Assembly (NCBI RefSeq): GCF_018070025.1
Contig: NZ_JAGPYQ010000002.1
Location: forward strand, 1,426,001-1,490,000
Length of the DNA stretch: 64,000 nt
DNA from: Streptomyces liliiviolaceus
Lineage (GTDB): Bacteria > Actinomycetota > Actinomycetes > Streptomycetales > Streptomycetaceae
Direction of reading: 5' to 3'
A model generated the notes under the pieces. It was not told the origin of the DNA. It ran no database searches and saw only the letters and a program-made list of their open reading frames with translations. The position numbers and the translations under genes were made by a program. Shown one piece after another: positions 23,754 through 31,769 of the stretch; the stretch's first letter is position 1, and every line of letters starts with the position of its first letter.

Positions 23754-24836
23754 TCAGTCCTCGTCGCCCTCGCCTTCGTCGTCGTCGCCTTCGAAGAAGT
23801 CGCCCACCTCGTCGACGACCTCGGCCGCGACCATCCCGCCGACCACGCCGACGGCGAGTCCCGCCGCGCCGGCCGCGACGACGGTGCCCATGCCGGGACC
23901 GGAGCGGTCGCCGTGGCCATCACCGTGCCCGTGACCATGCCCGTGGCCGTGGTCGTCCTTGTGGGCGTAACCGCCCTGTGCGGCGTAGGGGTCACCGTGT
24001 CCGTAGGAACCACTGCTGTGGTGCGGATCGCTGTGCCCGTACGCGTCGTGCCCGCCGCGGGAGACGTGGTGCTCGACCAGTTGGCGGATCCACCGGTCGA
24101 CCTCGTCATTCCAGTTGATCTGCTCGACGCCGTAGTGGCTGACGGTGAAGCGGGTCACCGCGTCGTGCCCGCCGGAGAAGAGGCCGCCGCGCTTGTCGGC
24201 CTCCAGGATCACGTCCATGCCGCCCGGGGTGGCGAGGAACGTCACCTCGATCTCGTTGACCTGGTGCGCGTACTGCGGCGCCGGGGCGAGCTCGATCTCC
24301 TGGTAGAAGGGCAACTGCTGGCCGGTGCCGCCGATGTGCCCCCATTCCAGGTCCGCGGACTTGAAGCCGAAGCCGAGCTGTCCGAGCGCTTCCAGGATCG
24401 CCTCCTGGGCAGGCAGCGGGCGCACCGCCAACTGGTCCAGATCGCCCTTGTCCTTGGCTCCCGCCACCGCCAGCTCGGTGCGCACCCCGAGCACGATGCC
24501 CAGCCCTTGCCCGTACAGCTCGGTGACGGGGGTCTCCCAGGGCACCATCATGCTGAACGGCACGCTGTGCAGCTCGCCGGCGGCGAGGCGGAAGCCGCCG
24601 CCGACGGTGAACCGGTCGAAGACGGCAGTGCCCTCGGACTCACCGTCGTCGTGCTCGGCCTCGACTCGCGCCACCAGTTCCAGGGTGATGTGATCGATCG
24701 TGAAGTCCGCTTCACCGCCCCGCAGTTGTACCTGTCCGTTCAGGGTCCCGCCGGGCAGCACCGCGCCCGGGTCGAGGACCGTGTCCACCGTGGGTCCGCC
24801 CACGCCGAGCGAACCGAGCAGCCGCTTGAACACCAT
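23754..24836 (-). CDS. spo0M: Spo0M-family sporulation-control protein
   Basis: A 360-residue protein. The first ~230 residues form the arrestin-like double beta-sandwich of Spo0M (MVFKRLLGSLGVGGPTVDTV, then PGGTLNGQVQLRGG and VPFSMMVPWETPVTE). A C-terminal extension has an extreme His/Gly stretch (GYAHKDDHGHGHGHGHGDGH), a Gly/Ala/Val hydrophobic segment (VVAAGAAGLAVGVVGGMVAA) and an acidic end (FFEGDDDEGEGDED). The His-rich part could bind metal. ATG 24836 gives AAGGAG a better spacing than the GTG at 24848 and matches the family N-terminus. A perfect hairpin separates it from the upstream HhH gene. In Bacillus, Spo0M modulates sporulation; the role here is not shown by sequence. Confidence 0.88.
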   Translation of the reverse strand: MVFKRLLGSLGVGGPTVDTVLDPGAVLPGGTLNGQVQLRGGEADFTIDHITLELVARVEAEHDDGESEGTAVFDRFTVGGGFRLAAGELHSVPFSMMVPWETPVTELYGQGLGIVLGVRTELAVAGAKDKGDLDQLAVRPLPAQEAILEALGQLGFGFKSADLEWGHIGGTGQQLPFYQEIELAPAPQYAHQVNEIEVTFLATPGGMDVILEADKRGGLFSGGHDAVTRFTVSHYGVEQINWNDEVDRWIRQLVEHHVSRGGHDAYGHSDPHHSSGSYGHGDPYAAQGGYAHKDDHGHGHGHGHGDGHGDRSGPGMGTVVAAGAAGLAVGVVGGMVAAEVVDEVGDFFEGDDDEGEGDED

Positions 24837-24876
24837 CGTGGCGTTCACTCCTTCATGTGTACGTACGGTTCTTGCC

Positions 24877-24925
24877 CGCGCAGGGCGGCGGACCCCGAAG
24901 GGGGTGGGGTCCGCCGCCCTGCGCG
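24877..24925 (-). terminator. Perfect 20-bp hairpin after the HhH gene
   Basis: The arms 24877-24896 and 24906-24925 are exact reverse complements with a nine-base loop. It begins five bases past the minus-strand stop of the HhH gene (24930) and ends 41 bases before the Spo0M start. It most likely terminates the HhH transcript and partly insulates Spo0M. Confidence 0.8.
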
Positions 24926-24929
24926 AGGG

Positions 24930-25151
24930 TTACTTGGCGGAGGCGTCGAGGGCAGCCAGGGCCTGCGCCCAGCGCGCGTACTTCAACTCGGCCAGTTCGG
25001 CGACGGTCGTGATGCCGAACGCCTCCTGGAGGAGTTCACCGTCCTTGTCCGAGACACCCTTCAGCGCGGAGATCGGTGCGGCGAGGATCTCCGGCAGACT
25101 CTTGTCCGCCCACGTCTTGTCCAGCACCTTGTCCAGGTCGATCGAAGCCAC
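24930..25151 (-). CDS. Small helix-hairpin-helix protein
   Basis: A 73-residue soluble protein from GTG 25151 (GGGAGGG just upstream), beginning VASIDLDKVLDKTWADKSLP. The second half (ALKGVSDKDGELLQEAFGIT, then TVAELAELKYARWAQALAAL) reads as a helix-hairpin-helix like those of DUF4332 or RuvA/RadA ends. It may bind DNA or a protein partner. It lies directly upstream of Spo0M on the same strand, separated by a strong hairpin. Whether the pairing with Spo0M is conserved should be tested. Precise function is unknown. Confidence 0.7.
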   Translation of the reverse strand: MASIDLDKVLDKTWADKSLPEILAAPISALKGVSDKDGELLQEAFGITTVAELAELKYARWAQALAALDASAK

Positions 25152-25545
25152 GACAGCCCTCCCAGGGAAACAACCAGTGGATGGTCCGGACGGCGTGGCC
25201 GCTGGGACGGCCCGTGACCCGTCGGGTAATGCGCTGCTCAAACCGGTGCGTGCCCTCCCGCCTTGCCCGTCGTCCGCAGGGCAGCCCGGAGCATCCGGAC
25301 GCCCTCCGCGTCATCTACACGCTTGTAGAAGTATAGGGTTGCGCGGCCCGCGCGGACGGCATCCCGGCGGAACGTCCGAAAAGCATCCGCAGGAATGGCT
25401 GAAGCCGCCCCCACAGCTGTGGCCTGCCCCTTTCATGGGGAAGCCACGGCAGGACCGACCGCTCCCGCCGCTTCACCGGCGCGGAACCCAGGGGCTGTTC
25501 GGACTGTTCATGCACAGCTGGGGCCGTGCGTCACACGGCGTCCGT
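25152..25545. other. 394-base gap with one inverted repeat
   Basis: I see no gene. A 16-base inverted repeat, TCTACA-N4-TGTAGA (25314-25329), lies about 160 bases upstream of the HhH start and could be a regulatory site for that gene. The rest shows no feature. Confidence 0.45.
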
Positions 25546-25953
25546 TCACGCCGTCGGCCCGTCGGGCCCATGGGAGGGGTCGCTCGATGCGTCCTTCTCC
25601 GCGGCCGCATCGTGAAAGGCGGCAACCGCTTCTCCGTTGGTTCGTGCCCAGTCGGTGAGCCTTCTGATGGGCTCTTCCAAGGTGTGCCCCAGCTCGGTCA
25701 GGCTGTACTCCACGCGTGGTGGCGCCTCGGCGTACGCACGTCGTTCGATGAGCCCGTTGTCCTGAAGACGGCGCAGCGTCTGCGTCAGTACTTTGCGTGA
25801 GACACCGCCGATGAGCTCGACCAGCTCGCCGTGTCGCAGGGGGCCGTCGGTCAAGGCGAAGAGCGTGACCACGGCCCATTTGCTGGAGATGATCTCGATG
25901 GCCAGGCGGGCGGGGCAGTCGGCGAGGAACACGGTTCCGGGGCGGAGGCTCAC
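25546..25953 (-). CDS. HxlR-family transcriptional regulator
   Basis: A 135-residue winged-helix protein. It starts at GTG 25953 (VSLRPGTVFLADCPARLAIE) and carries the HxlR core SSKWAVVTLFALTDGPLRHG, then LIGGVSRKVLTQTLRRLQDN and GLIERRAYAEAPPRVEYSLT. The N-terminal cysteine (Cys13 in ADCPA) is in the position used for redox or quinone sensing in many HxlR proteins. An upstream ATG at 26004 would place the GGTACC repeats inside the gene, so the shorter form is preferred. It is divergent from a decayed oxidoreductase and an alpha/beta hydrolase, its probable targets. Confidence 0.85.
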   Translation of the reverse strand: MSLRPGTVFLADCPARLAIEIISSKWAVVTLFALTDGPLRHGELVELIGGVSRKVLTQTLRRLQDNGLIERRAYAEAPPRVEYSLTELGHTLEEPIRRLTDWARTNGEAVAAFHDAAAEKDASSDPSHGPDGPTA

Positions 25954-25962
25954 GCGCCGAAG

Positions 25963-25979
25963 GGTACCTTCAGGTACCT
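25963..25979. promoter_or_regulatory. GGTACC repeat operator (HxlR)
   Basis: GGTACC occurs at 25963-25968 and 25973-25978, ten bases apart (one helical turn), between the HxlR start at 25953 and the decayed oxidoreductase start at 26003. The second copy is part of CAGGTACCTG. This is a typical place and form for HxlR autorepression. Confidence 0.55.
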
Positions 25980-26002
25980 GACGGATGCCTAACGTCGAAG
26001 AC

Positions 26003-26310
26003 ATGCAGCACACCGCTCCAGCGGGCACCGAGGTCGAACTCGGTGTCTTCTCTCTCCGACATCGCGCAGCTCGACCTGTTGCGCAGGATCGCGCACGAGG
26101 ACCGCATCGCGTGGGAGGGACGGTTCCGGCCGCCGTTGAACGGCGCCGCCATCGTTCCCCGCCTGGCCAGAGCTCTGCCGGTGCGGCTGGCCGTCGGAGG
26201 GTCGCCGGACGGCGCCCGGCGGGCCGGCACGCCTGGGGTTGCCGATGACGCCGGCGTATCTGGGAGGCAGTACCACCAGGGCCCAACCGACCGTCGATCT
26301 GCACTGACGG
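26003..26310 (+). pseudogene. LLM-class flavin oxidoreductase, decayed remnant
   Basis: Fragments of a luciferase-like monooxygenase appear in different frames. MQHTAPAGTEVELGVFSL begins at 26003. After a slip in the TCTCTCTC run near 26050, SDIAQLDLLRRIAHEDRIAW, then EGRFRPPLNGAAIVP and LPVRLAVGGSPDGARRAG follow. After another shift near 26228, LGLPMTPAYLGGSTT follows. The segment between SDI and LDLL, which is most of the N-terminal half in intact proteins of ~340 residues, is missing. It sits exactly where a target gene divergent from HxlR is expected. Limits are approximate. Confidence 0.75.
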
Positions 26311-26404
26311 GCGGGGAACTGCTCGGCGCCAACCGATTCAGCCATGCCCGCGTGCAGCACAAGTCCACCTGTCAGTAGACCCACTTCCACTCCAAGGATC
26401 AGCC

Positions 26405-27139
26405 ATGCCCCATCCGACCACCTACGTCCTCGTACACGGGGCCTGGCACGACGGGCGGTCCTGGAACCGCGTCGCGCCCCTGCTCACCGCCGAAGGCCAC
26501 CGTGTCTTCGCGCCGTCCCTCACGGGCCACGGGGACAAGGCCGACCTGCTCGGCCCCGAGGTCGGCCTCACCACCCACACCGACGACGTCATCGGCCTCA
26601 TCCTCGAACACGACCTGAACGACGTCGTCCTCGTCGGACACAGCTACGCGGGCCTGGTCATCTCCAACGTGGCCAACCGGGTTCCCGAGCGGATCTCCCG
26701 CCTGGTGTACCTCGACGCGATGGTGCCGACACACGGTGAGAACGCCATCGACGTCATGCCCCTCACACAGGCCCTGATCGACGGTGCCGCCGGCAGTGCC
26801 CAGCCCTGGCGCATTCCGCCTCTGCCGGAACTCGCCGCGCCGCTCGGCCTCTTCGGCGTCACCGACCCCGACGACATCTCCTGGCTCAAGAGCACGCTGA
26901 CGGATGAGTCGGTGCTCTGCTTCCAGCAACCGGCCGAGATGGACGACCCCGCACAGGCGTCCATCCCACGGGCCCACATCCTGTGCGTCGGGAACGAGCC
27001 CGAGGGCGTCGCCCGGCGGCCCATCCCGAAGTTTCAGCCCAACGGCGAGCCGTCTCGCGTCCACACCCTGGACACCGGCCACGACGCCATGATCACCAAG
27101 CCCGCGGAACTCTGCGCCCTGCTGCTCGACAACTCCTGA
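26405..27139 (+). CDS. Alpha/beta hydrolase, EstC/salicylate-esterase type
   Basis: A 244-residue cytosolic hydrolase. The oxyanion motif is VLVHGAWHDGRSW at residues 8-20; the nucleophile elbow is VGHSYAG with Ser80; the acid is probably in the region following PRAHILCVGNEPE; the general-base His is in LDTGHDAM near the C-terminus. This is the plant methylesterase/EstC-like branch with no lid domain. It follows the decayed monooxygenase and precedes a DoxX gene, both on the same strand, all opposite an HxlR regulator; such sets are common in responses to electrophiles or quinones. The substrate is not predictable. Confidence 0.85.
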   Translation: MPHPTTYVLVHGAWHDGRSWNRVAPLLTAEGHRVFAPSLTGHGDKADLLGPEVGLTTHTDDVIGLILEHDLNDVVLVGHSYAGLVISNVANRVPERISRLVYLDAMVPTHGENAIDVMPLTQALIDGAAGSAQPWRIPPLPELAAPLGLFGVTDPDDISWLKSTLTDESVLCFQQPAEMDDPAQASIPRAHILCVGNEPEGVARRPIPKFQPNGEPSRVHTLDTGHDAMITKPAELCALLLDNS

Positions 27140-27211
27140 CCCGCGAAAGCGTCCGGGTCAGGTCAGCGGCTCTCCAGCCGATCGCTCTCTTCCAGCACCT
27201 GAGGTCTCACC

Positions 27212-27562
27212 ATGTTCATCGCCTATGCCATCGTTGCCGCGCTCATGTCGGCGGTTCTCCTGGCTTCGGCCGGCGCCAAGTTCACCCGGCCGAAACGGCT
27301 CGTCGACCAGATGTCCACCATCGGCCTGCCGTACGGAGCGCTGCCGTTCCTGGGTGTCGCCCAGATAGCCGGCGCCGGCGGCCTCGTCATCGGGCTCTGG
27401 TGGGCACCGCTCGGAATCGCCGCCGCCGTCGCGCTGACGCTCTACTTCATCGGCGCGGTCGCCGCTCACCTGCGCGCCCGTGACTACACGGGGACACCCC
27501 CGGCAGCGGTCCTCACGGCTGTCGCCATCACGCTCGTCGCGCTGCGCGTCGCAACCATGTAG
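27212..27562 (+). CDS. DoxX-family membrane protein
   Basis: A 116-residue protein with four hydrophobic helices, beginning MFIAYAIVAALMSAVLLASA and containing the family positions AGAKFTRPKRLVDQM and LPFLGVAQIAGAGGLVIGL. The start is ATG 27212, 72 bases after the hydrolase stop, with only a weak ribosome site. DoxX-like proteins are linked to quinone or thiol-redox processes. Together with the HxlR regulator and the remnant oxidoreductase it suggests an oxidative-stress unit. Confidence 0.85.
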   Translation: MFIAYAIVAALMSAVLLASAGAKFTRPKRLVDQMSTIGLPYGALPFLGVAQIAGAGGLVIGLWWAPLGIAAAVALTLYFIGAVAAHLRARDYTGTPPAAVLTAVAITLVALRVATM

Positions 27563-27770
27563 CAGGTCCTACTGACCTCTCCGAGATGTTGTCGGAACTG
27601 ACGCGGCGGCCGCGGTATTTCCTTTGAGAGCTTGCGAGTTCGCCTCGCACGCCGCCGCGTCCGCCCAGGTGCCGATGCCGCCCAGTCACTCAATCACCCA
27701 GGGGCCGACGGCACCCTGCACACCGTCCTGCGCGACCCGGTGCTCCCCGGCACCAAGGGCACCAGCCATG

Positions 27771-28226
27771 TCAGCAGTTGTCTCCGGCTGTCTTGACGTG
27801 CTCCGCGTCGATCCGTGAGGTGACTCCGGTCTCGACGAGGGTGCGGGTGGCGTCGACGGAGGCGTAGATCCACAGGATGCGCATGGGCTCGGTGGCCGAG
27901 GCGTTGCGGAAGCGGTGGGGGGTGCCGGCGGCGACGTACGTGGTGTCGAAGCGGGTGACGTGGTGTTCGGTGCCGTCGATCTCCACGATGGCGTCGCCTT
28001 CGAGGATGGTCACGCTCTCCGGGCAGTTGTGGGTGTGCAGGGCGATGCCGGCGCCGCCCTCGAAAAGGGTCTGCCCGGAGAGGAAGACCTCGGCGCCGAC
28101 GGCCCGGGTGACCAGCGGGACCGTGCGTGCGCCGCCGCCACGGCTGAAGGAGGTCAGCTCCCCCGGGCACAGGACTGCGGGAGGGAAGGAGGTGGAGCAG
28201 GGCTCGTCGGTGGGGTGTTCATGCAC
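27771..28226 (-). CDS. Cupin-domain protein
   Basis: A 151-residue protein with one cupin barrel: motif 1 ALHTHNCPESVTILEGDAIV (two His, then Glu) and motif 2 TPHRFRNASATEPMRILWIY (His). The metal ligands are therefore mostly present. The start is GTG 28226 with GGAGAG upstream (VHEHPTDEPC). Cupins of this size bind small molecules or act as simple dioxygenases or isomerases. It ends 208 bases from the convergent DoxX gene and follows a CitMHS-type transporter on the same strand after 150 bases. A role in sugar-acid use is possible but unproven. Confidence 0.82.
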   Translation of the reverse strand: MHEHPTDEPCSTSFPPAVLCPGELTSFSRGGGARTVPLVTRAVGAEVFLSGQTLFEGGAGIALHTHNCPESVTILEGDAIVEIDGTEHHVTRFDTTYVAAGTPHRFRNASATEPMRILWIYASVDATRTLVETGVTSRIDAEHVKTAGDNC

Positions 28227-28375
28227 GATGTCTCTCCTGGTGAGGGGTGTCAGGCGCGGGGGGCATCCGCGCGGTGTCGGTTCTGTCGGACTCGCGCGTG
28301 CCTTCGGCGCCGATCTCGCGGCCGTAGCCGGACTCCTTGGTGGCACCGAAGGTCAGGCGCGGGCCCGCCCGTCGC

Positions 28376-29671
28376 TCAGGTGACGCTGATCGCGCCGGTG
28401 ACCACCGCGAAGGCGATGTACGCGAAGGAGACCAGGACGCCCCAGCGCAGGGCGTGCTTCTGGAAGTCTCCCAGTTCCGCCTTGACGAGCCCGAGCAGAA
28501 CCCACAGGGGCGCGCTGGTGGGGCCCATCATGTGCAGGATCTGCCCGATGGCGCCGGCCCTGGCGATCTCGTTGGCGGGGATGCCGTAGTGCGCGGCGGA
28601 CTCGGCCAGGACGGGCACGACACCGAACCAGTACGCGTCGTTCGACATGAAGAACCCGAGCGGCAGCGCGAGGACGGCGGTGAAGAGCGGGATGACATTG
28701 CCCCAGCCCTCGGGAACGATCGACAGGGCCGCGTCCGCCATGGCCTTGATCATGCCGGAGTCGGTCATGATGCCGGTGAACACACCGGCGGCCAGGACCA
28801 GGATCATCACCGGGACCGCGTTGGCCGCCTGGCGCTTGATGAGGTCCTGCTGGTCGCCGATCTTGCGGATGTTGACCAGCAGGGCGATCACGAAGGCCAC
28901 CATGAAGAGCACCAGGAGGTCGGCGACCTCCAGGATGAGCAGCGCCATGAGGAGCACGGTGAGGGCGGCGTTGAACCACATGCGCCAGTCGACCTCGACC
29001 GGCTCGAACGCCTCGCCGGAAGCGATCTCCAACTTGTAGGCGCTGAGCTTCTCGGGGTCGAGCTTGCCGCGTTCACGCAGGCCGAGCCAGTAGGCGACGG
29101 CGATGATGGCCAGGCTGGTGAGCGCCATGGGGGCGAGCATGTGGACGAAGTATTCGGTGGCGCTCAGATGCAGGACGCTGATGCCACGGGTGGCGGCGCC
29201 GCCCCAGGGCGTGGTGCCGGAGATGGTGCCCAGCGCCATCGCGGCGAGGGTGGCGAGAATGAGCGGGTTGATGCCGAGGCGCCGGTAGACGGGCAGGAAC
29301 GCGGAGCAGACGATCATGTAGGTGGTGGTGCCGTCGCCGTCCAGGGCGACGCATAGGGACAGCACGGCGGTGCCGACGACGATGCGGACCGGGTCGCCTT
29401 TCGTGGCGCGCACGATGGCCTGGACGATCGGCTCGAAGAGCTTGACCTCCATCATCAGACCGAAGTAGAGGACGGCGAACAGCAGCAGGGCGGCGGTGGG
29501 CGCGACCGTGTCCAGACCGTTCATGATCATGTCGCCGAGCTTGGCGCCCTTGCCCGCGATCAGGGCCGCGGCGATGGGCGTGAGCATGATGGCGGTGAAG
29601 GCGGAGAGATACTTCCGCATGACGAGCAGCATGAAGCTGCCCAGTGTGGCGAAGCCGAGGACGGCGAGCAT
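28376..29671 (-). CDS. CitMHS-family carboxylate transporter
   Basis: A 431-residue membrane protein with about 11-12 helices. It begins MLAVLGFATLGSFMLLVMRK and contains LCVALDGDGTTTYMIVCSAF, GTTPWGGAATRG and the mirrored loop GFFMSNDAYWFGVVPVLAES, all hallmarks of CitMHS metal-citrate/proton symporters. The substrate could be a four-carbon hydroxyacid rather than citrate, because the divergent regulator and operon concern tetronate-like acids. ATG 29671 is preceded by GGAGCAACG. The promoter region carries a CCGGTttACCGG box (29968-29979) similar to those before the downstream operon. Confidence 0.85.
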   Translation of the reverse strand: MLAVLGFATLGSFMLLVMRKYLSAFTAIMLTPIAAALIAGKGAKLGDMIMNGLDTVAPTAALLLFAVLYFGLMMEVKLFEPIVQAIVRATKGDPVRIVVGTAVLSLCVALDGDGTTTYMIVCSAFLPVYRRLGINPLILATLAAMALGTISGTTPWGGAATRGISVLHLSATEYFVHMLAPMALTSLAIIAVAYWLGLRERGKLDPEKLSAYKLEIASGEAFEPVEVDWRMWFNAALTVLLMALLILEVADLLVLFMVAFVIALLVNIRKIGDQQDLIKRQAANAVPVMILVLAAGVFTGIMTDSGMIKAMADAALSIVPEGWGNVIPLFTAVLALPLGFFMSNDAYWFGVVPVLAESAAHYGIPANEIARAGAIGQILHMMGPTSAPLWVLLGLVKAELGDFQKHALRWGVLVSFAYIAFAVVTGAISVT

Positions 29672-30024
29672 CGTTGCTCCTTGATGCAGGTGCGGAGGGC
29701 CGCCGGTGGGTCGGCGGCGCGGCGCGGGGCGGCGCAGGTCAGTGCGTGTCGGGTCGGACGGTGACCGACGGCGCACGTGAGGCCGTACTCGGCTCGTGCG
29801 TGGGGTCGGTCATGGTACGTGCGGCTCCTGTACGGCGGTTTCGAGACACACGGCCGCGGCGGGCATCGGCCCGCGGGCAGGTCAGGGGTGCGTTCGGGAT
29901 GGCTGGGTCGTCCGGTGGCGGACGGGTGGTCGAGGAAGGGAAGGCGGCTCGCCCGACCTCCGGACAACCGGTTTACCGGATTGCCGGTAGGTAACTAGAA
30001 TCCGGCCATCTCGTCAATACCGAA
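29672..30024. other. Divergent promoter region, transporter/regulator
   Basis: This 353-base region separates the CitMHS gene from the FadR-type regulator. It has no credible gene; frames read as Arg/Gly-rich strings. It holds the CCGG-type box at 29968-29979 and a trailing TTGCCGGTAGG that may be a further half-site. Confidence 0.5.
29968..29979. promoter_or_regulatory. Operator CCGGT-TT-ACCGG
   Basis: Five-base arms around TT, located 46-57 bases before the regulator start. The same half-site spacing (CCGG, four bases, CCGG) recurs in the triple box at 30877-30896 upstream of the catabolic operon. Confidence 0.65.
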
Positions 30025-30750
30025 GTGAGGAATTCGATGGCCGAACTCGCCAGGATCACGGTCGAGCCGCGGGAACCGCTGGCCGCCGAGGTGTCCCGCC
30101 GACTGATCGACTACCTGATGTCAGGCGAGGTGCAGCCCGGTGACCGGATCCCGTCGGAGCGGCAGCTGACCGAGATGCTCGGGGTGAACCGGCCCACCGT
30201 GCGCGAGGCGATCAAGTCGCTCGGGTTCCTCGGACTGCTGGAGATCCGCCAGTCCAGCGGAACGTACTTCCGCGGCACCGACTCCGACGTGCTGTACCGG
30301 CTCTTCGAACTGGGCCTGATCCTCGGGGAACGGGGCGCCCGGGACATGGTGCAGGCCCGCGCTGAGCTGGAGGTGGTCGTCGCCGGCCTCGCCGCGCAGG
30401 CTCGCGACGAGGCGGGCGTGGAACTCCTGCGCGCACGGCTGGCGGCGATGCGCCAGTGCCCGGACGAGGAGTTCCCCGAGGCGGACACCGCCTTCCACGC
30501 CGCCCTGGGCGAGCTGTCGGGCAACGCAGTGCTGCGGGACATGCTCAAGGGCATGCGGGCGATGATCCAGCGGGGTTGGGTGGAGCGCACCGGAGCCGTC
30601 CGCTCCCGTGAAGTGGCCTACGCCGACCACGTACCGATCTTCGAAGCGGTCGTGGCGGGGGACGCGGAGGCGGCGCGCGCCGCGATGGCGCAGCACATGG
30701 ACGGCGCGTCCCGTCGCCTGATGGAAGCCCTCGACCGGCGCGAGGCGTAG
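30025..30750 (+). CDS. FadR-subfamily GntR regulator of the sugar-acid operon
   Basis: A 241-residue regulator. The winged helix-turn-helix is at residues ~15-80 (GDRIPSERQLTEMLGVNRPT, then VREAIKSLGFLGLLEIRQSS), and an FCD domain follows with DTAFHAALGELSGNAV and the C-terminal YADHVPIFEAVVAGDAEAA, including candidate metal-binding Asp/His. FCD proteins bind carboxylate effectors. Frame and length support a start at 30025 or at the ATG four codons later (30037). Boxes of like sequence lie on both sides of the gene (29968-29979 and 30877-30896), so it probably controls the CitMHS transporter, itself and the operon from 31056. Confidence 0.88.
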   Translation: MRNSMAELARITVEPREPLAAEVSRRLIDYLMSGEVQPGDRIPSERQLTEMLGVNRPTVREAIKSLGFLGLLEIRQSSGTYFRGTDSDVLYRLFELGLILGERGARDMVQARAELEVVVAGLAAQARDEAGVELLRARLAAMRQCPDEEFPEADTAFHAALGELSGNAVLRDMLKGMRAMIQRGWVERTGAVRSREVAYADHVPIFEAVVAGDAEAARAAMAQHMDGASRRLMEALDRREA

Positions 30751-30768
30751 CCGGGCGCCGTGGGCCGT

Positions 30769-30795
30769 GAGGCGCCCCGCACCATGGGGCGCCTC
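30769..30795 (+). terminator. Terminator after the FadR-type regulator
   Basis: GAGGCGCCCC (30769-30778) pairs with GGGGCGCCTC (30786-30795) around a seven-base loop, 18 bases after the regulator stop. No T-run. It separates the regulator from the catabolic operon. Confidence 0.7.
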
Positions 30796-30876
30796 GGATC
30801 CGGGACCTCGGGTCGCCGCCCGTGGGAGGGGCTGTGGCCGGCATCCCGGCCGTCACGTGGCGCTCCATGCCATCAA

Positions 30877-30896
30877 CCGGTTGACCGGTTGACCGG
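30877..30896. promoter_or_regulatory. Triple CCGG operator before the sugar-acid operon
   Basis: CCGG occurs at 30877, 30885 and 30893, giving two overlapping copies of CCGGTTGACCGG with an eight-base period. It lies about 160 bases before the first gene of the operon. It resembles the box in front of the divergent CitMHS/regulator pair. Confidence 0.65.
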
Positions 30897-31055
30897 TGCC
30901 GCCTACAGTGGCGGCGCGGCACCGCAACCACACGCTGCCGTCCCCCATCCCGGGCTCCTCCGCGTGTTCTCACGAGGCGTTCTCACGCCGTTCGGAACGG
31001 GCCCGCGGTCGGGACCCTTGCCGGTCCCCGCCTACCGGAAGAGGTAAGAACCCCG

Positions 31056-31769
31056 GTGAACGAACCCCGCCCCCTGGTCGCCATGATCCACGCCGTACCC
31101 GCCGCGCACCGCATCGCCGAAGAGGCGTTCGCACGGGAGTTTCCGCAGGCCACGGTCTGGAACGTGCTGGACGACCGCCTGCTGGACGACGCCCGTGACG
31201 CCGACGGGCTCACCGACGCGCTGCGCCGGCGCATGCTCCGCCTGATCGGACACGTGATGGACGGCGGCGCCCAGGGCCTGCTGCTGACCTGCTCCTCCTA
31301 CGGGGAGGTGGTGGACACCGCCCGCGCCCTGTGGGACGCACCCGTCCTCAAGTCCGACGAGGCCATGTTCACCGCCGCGCTGACCGGTCCGTACCGGCGC
31401 ATCGCCGTCGTCGCCTCCACGGCGCCCGCCGTACCGGCCGCCCTCGCCCAGCTCGAAGCGCTCGTCCCGGTGCTCCGCCCGGACCGCCCCGTGGACATCG
31501 TGACAGCTCTGAGCGAGGAGGCGGCCACCGCGCGCGGTCCCGAGGCGACCGCCCGGCACCTGGCCGACGCCCTGCACGCCACCGGGAGCACCGACGCCGA
31601 CGTGGTGCTGCTGGCGCAGTACTCACTGACCCCGGCCCGCGATGCCCTGGCCGCCCTGCTGGGCGTACCCGTGCTCGACGGCGCCGGCGCCGCGGCCCGC
31701 GAACTGCGCGGTCGGCTCACCCGTGTCCCCGGCGCGGGACGGACGACCACCGCGGCGGTGTCACGATGA
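31056..31769 (+). CDS. Asp/Glu racemase-superfamily protein
   Basis: A 237-residue protein from GTG 31056, beginning MNEPRPLVAMIHAVPAAHRI. One catalytic-type cysteine is seen in LLLTCSSYGEVVD (about residue 76). The second half-site, where racemases have a second cysteine, reads VVLLAQYSLTPARDAL, so that cysteine is absent. This pattern occurs in racemase-like proteins of sugar-acid clusters, whose reaction may be an isomerisation or decarboxylation rather than racemisation. Its stop overlaps the next ATG (ATGA). It is the first gene of a tightly packed operon. Confidence 0.78.
   Translation: MNEPRPLVAMIHAVPAAHRIAEEAFAREFPQATVWNVLDDRLLDDARDADGLTDALRRRMLRLIGHVMDGGAQGLLLTCSSYGEVVDTARALWDAPVLKSDEAMFTAALTGPYRRIAVVASTAPAVPAALAQLEALVPVLRPDRPVDIVTALSEEAATARGPEATARHLADALHATGSTDADVVLLAQYSLTPARDALAALLGVPVLDGAGAAARELRGRLTRVPGAGRTTTAAVSR

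Noticed and set aside
23163..25217. Very long plus-strand frame (684 codons) opposite Spo0M and its flanks
   Set aside because: A shadow of the minus-strand genes and of GC-rich spacer. Composition is not protein-like and it spans two clear leftward genes.
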